Positions 63,884-64,000 of a DNA stretch of 64,000 bases are shown one piece after another. The notes under the pieces were generated by a model. That model searched no databases. It saw only the letters and a list, made by a program, of their open reading frames with translations, and had not been told where the DNA came from. Where the stretch lies: assembly GCA_016713105.1 (NCBI GenBank), contig JADJPS010000001.1, positions 496,001 through 560,000 on the forward strand, in the 5' to 3' direction. Numbering within the stretch: the stretch's first letter is position 1; each line of letters begins with the position of its first letter. The position numbers were made by a program, and so were the translations under genes. This stretch comes from Devosia sp. (GTDB lineage: Bacteria > Pseudomonadota > Alphaproteobacteria > Rhizobiales > Devosiaceae).

Positions 63884-64000
63884 ATGGAGACCAGCACCGT
63901 GACCGTACGACCGATCGTCCAGCATTTCTCCGATATCCTGTGCGTGTGGGCCTATGTTGCCAACGCCAGGCTGGAACACGTCGCCGAGCGCTTCGCCGAC
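63884..64000 (+). CDS. DsbA-family oxidoreductase (3' partial)
   Basis: The first 39 residues of a gene that runs off the window, starting at ATG 63884. The segment FSDILCVWAYVANARLEHVA resembles the start of DsbA/2-hydroxychromene-2-carboxylate isomerase-like thioredoxin folds, where the CVWAYV replaces a classical CxxC. No signal peptide is visible, suggesting a cytoplasmic enzyme. Divergent from ppk2. Function cannot be settled from the fragment. Confidence 0.7.
   Translation, partial: METSTVTVRPIVQHFSDILCVWAYVANARLEHVAERFAD

Overview
The window is a 64 kb, GC-rich stretch of an alphaproteobacterial chromosome, most likely Hyphomicrobiales and possibly Devosiaceae (inference from gene content only). 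The indicators are a GcrA cell-cycle regulator, the order phoR-pstS-pstC-pstA-pstB-phoU-phoB, long PstC and PstA proteins, a SAM-II riboswitch ahead of metZ, a two-domain dCTP deaminase, and three families of intergenic palindromic repeats. I see no rRNA, tRNA, CRISPR array, prophage or insertion sequence.

Layout. 1-3300: c-di-GMP and PAS signalling proteins. 3341-8339: the helicase HrpB, a cupin, and a Tm-1-like/PEP-hydrolase-like pair divergent from a TetR regulator (8461-9138). 9445-20284: a sugar operon with an ABC importer (binding protein, two permeases, a 78-residue membrane protein, two ATPases), a TIM-barrel isomerase, a Gfo/Idh/MocA dehydrogenase, a ketose-epimerase-like TIM barrel, then a beta-propeller lactonase. 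20330-23936: an MFS exporter and a YtrA-type GntR regulator with its ABC exporter under a perfect palindromic operator. 24023-32697: ManC, a VOC protein, threonine aldolase, a zinc alcohol dehydrogenase, DUF924, and KdgK divergent from a UxuB-like dehydrogenase. 33048-41856 (minus strand): Fe-alcohol dehydrogenase, aldehyde dehydrogenase, a PIN toxin/unusual antitoxin pair, a GlnA4-like glutamine synthetase, a TRAP transporter and an N-formylglutamate amidohydrolase-like enzyme. Read together, these enzymes would suit a gamma-glutamylated amino-alcohol (for example ethanolamine) pathway. 41972-50521: PPK2 and the complete Pho regulon with two Pho boxes. 50716-64000: gcrA, argD-argF-hslO, MacAB, metZ with its SAM-II riboswitch and terminator, dCTP deaminase, a Wzm/Wzt-type exporter, a second PPK2 and the start of a DsbA-like gene.

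Sequence quality matters here. Four conserved genes are broken: an ABC ATPase at 13559, dctP near 38322, argD with about 160 bp missing at 52120, and metZ at 58744-58748. There are also G runs up to 17 long at 29118-29170. Either several genes are decaying or, more likely in my view, part of this is assembly or sequencing error. Three solute-binding-protein genes (sugar, dctP, pstS) are each followed within 25 bp by a strong hairpin lacking a T tract, consistent with uneven expression of binding protein versus permease.
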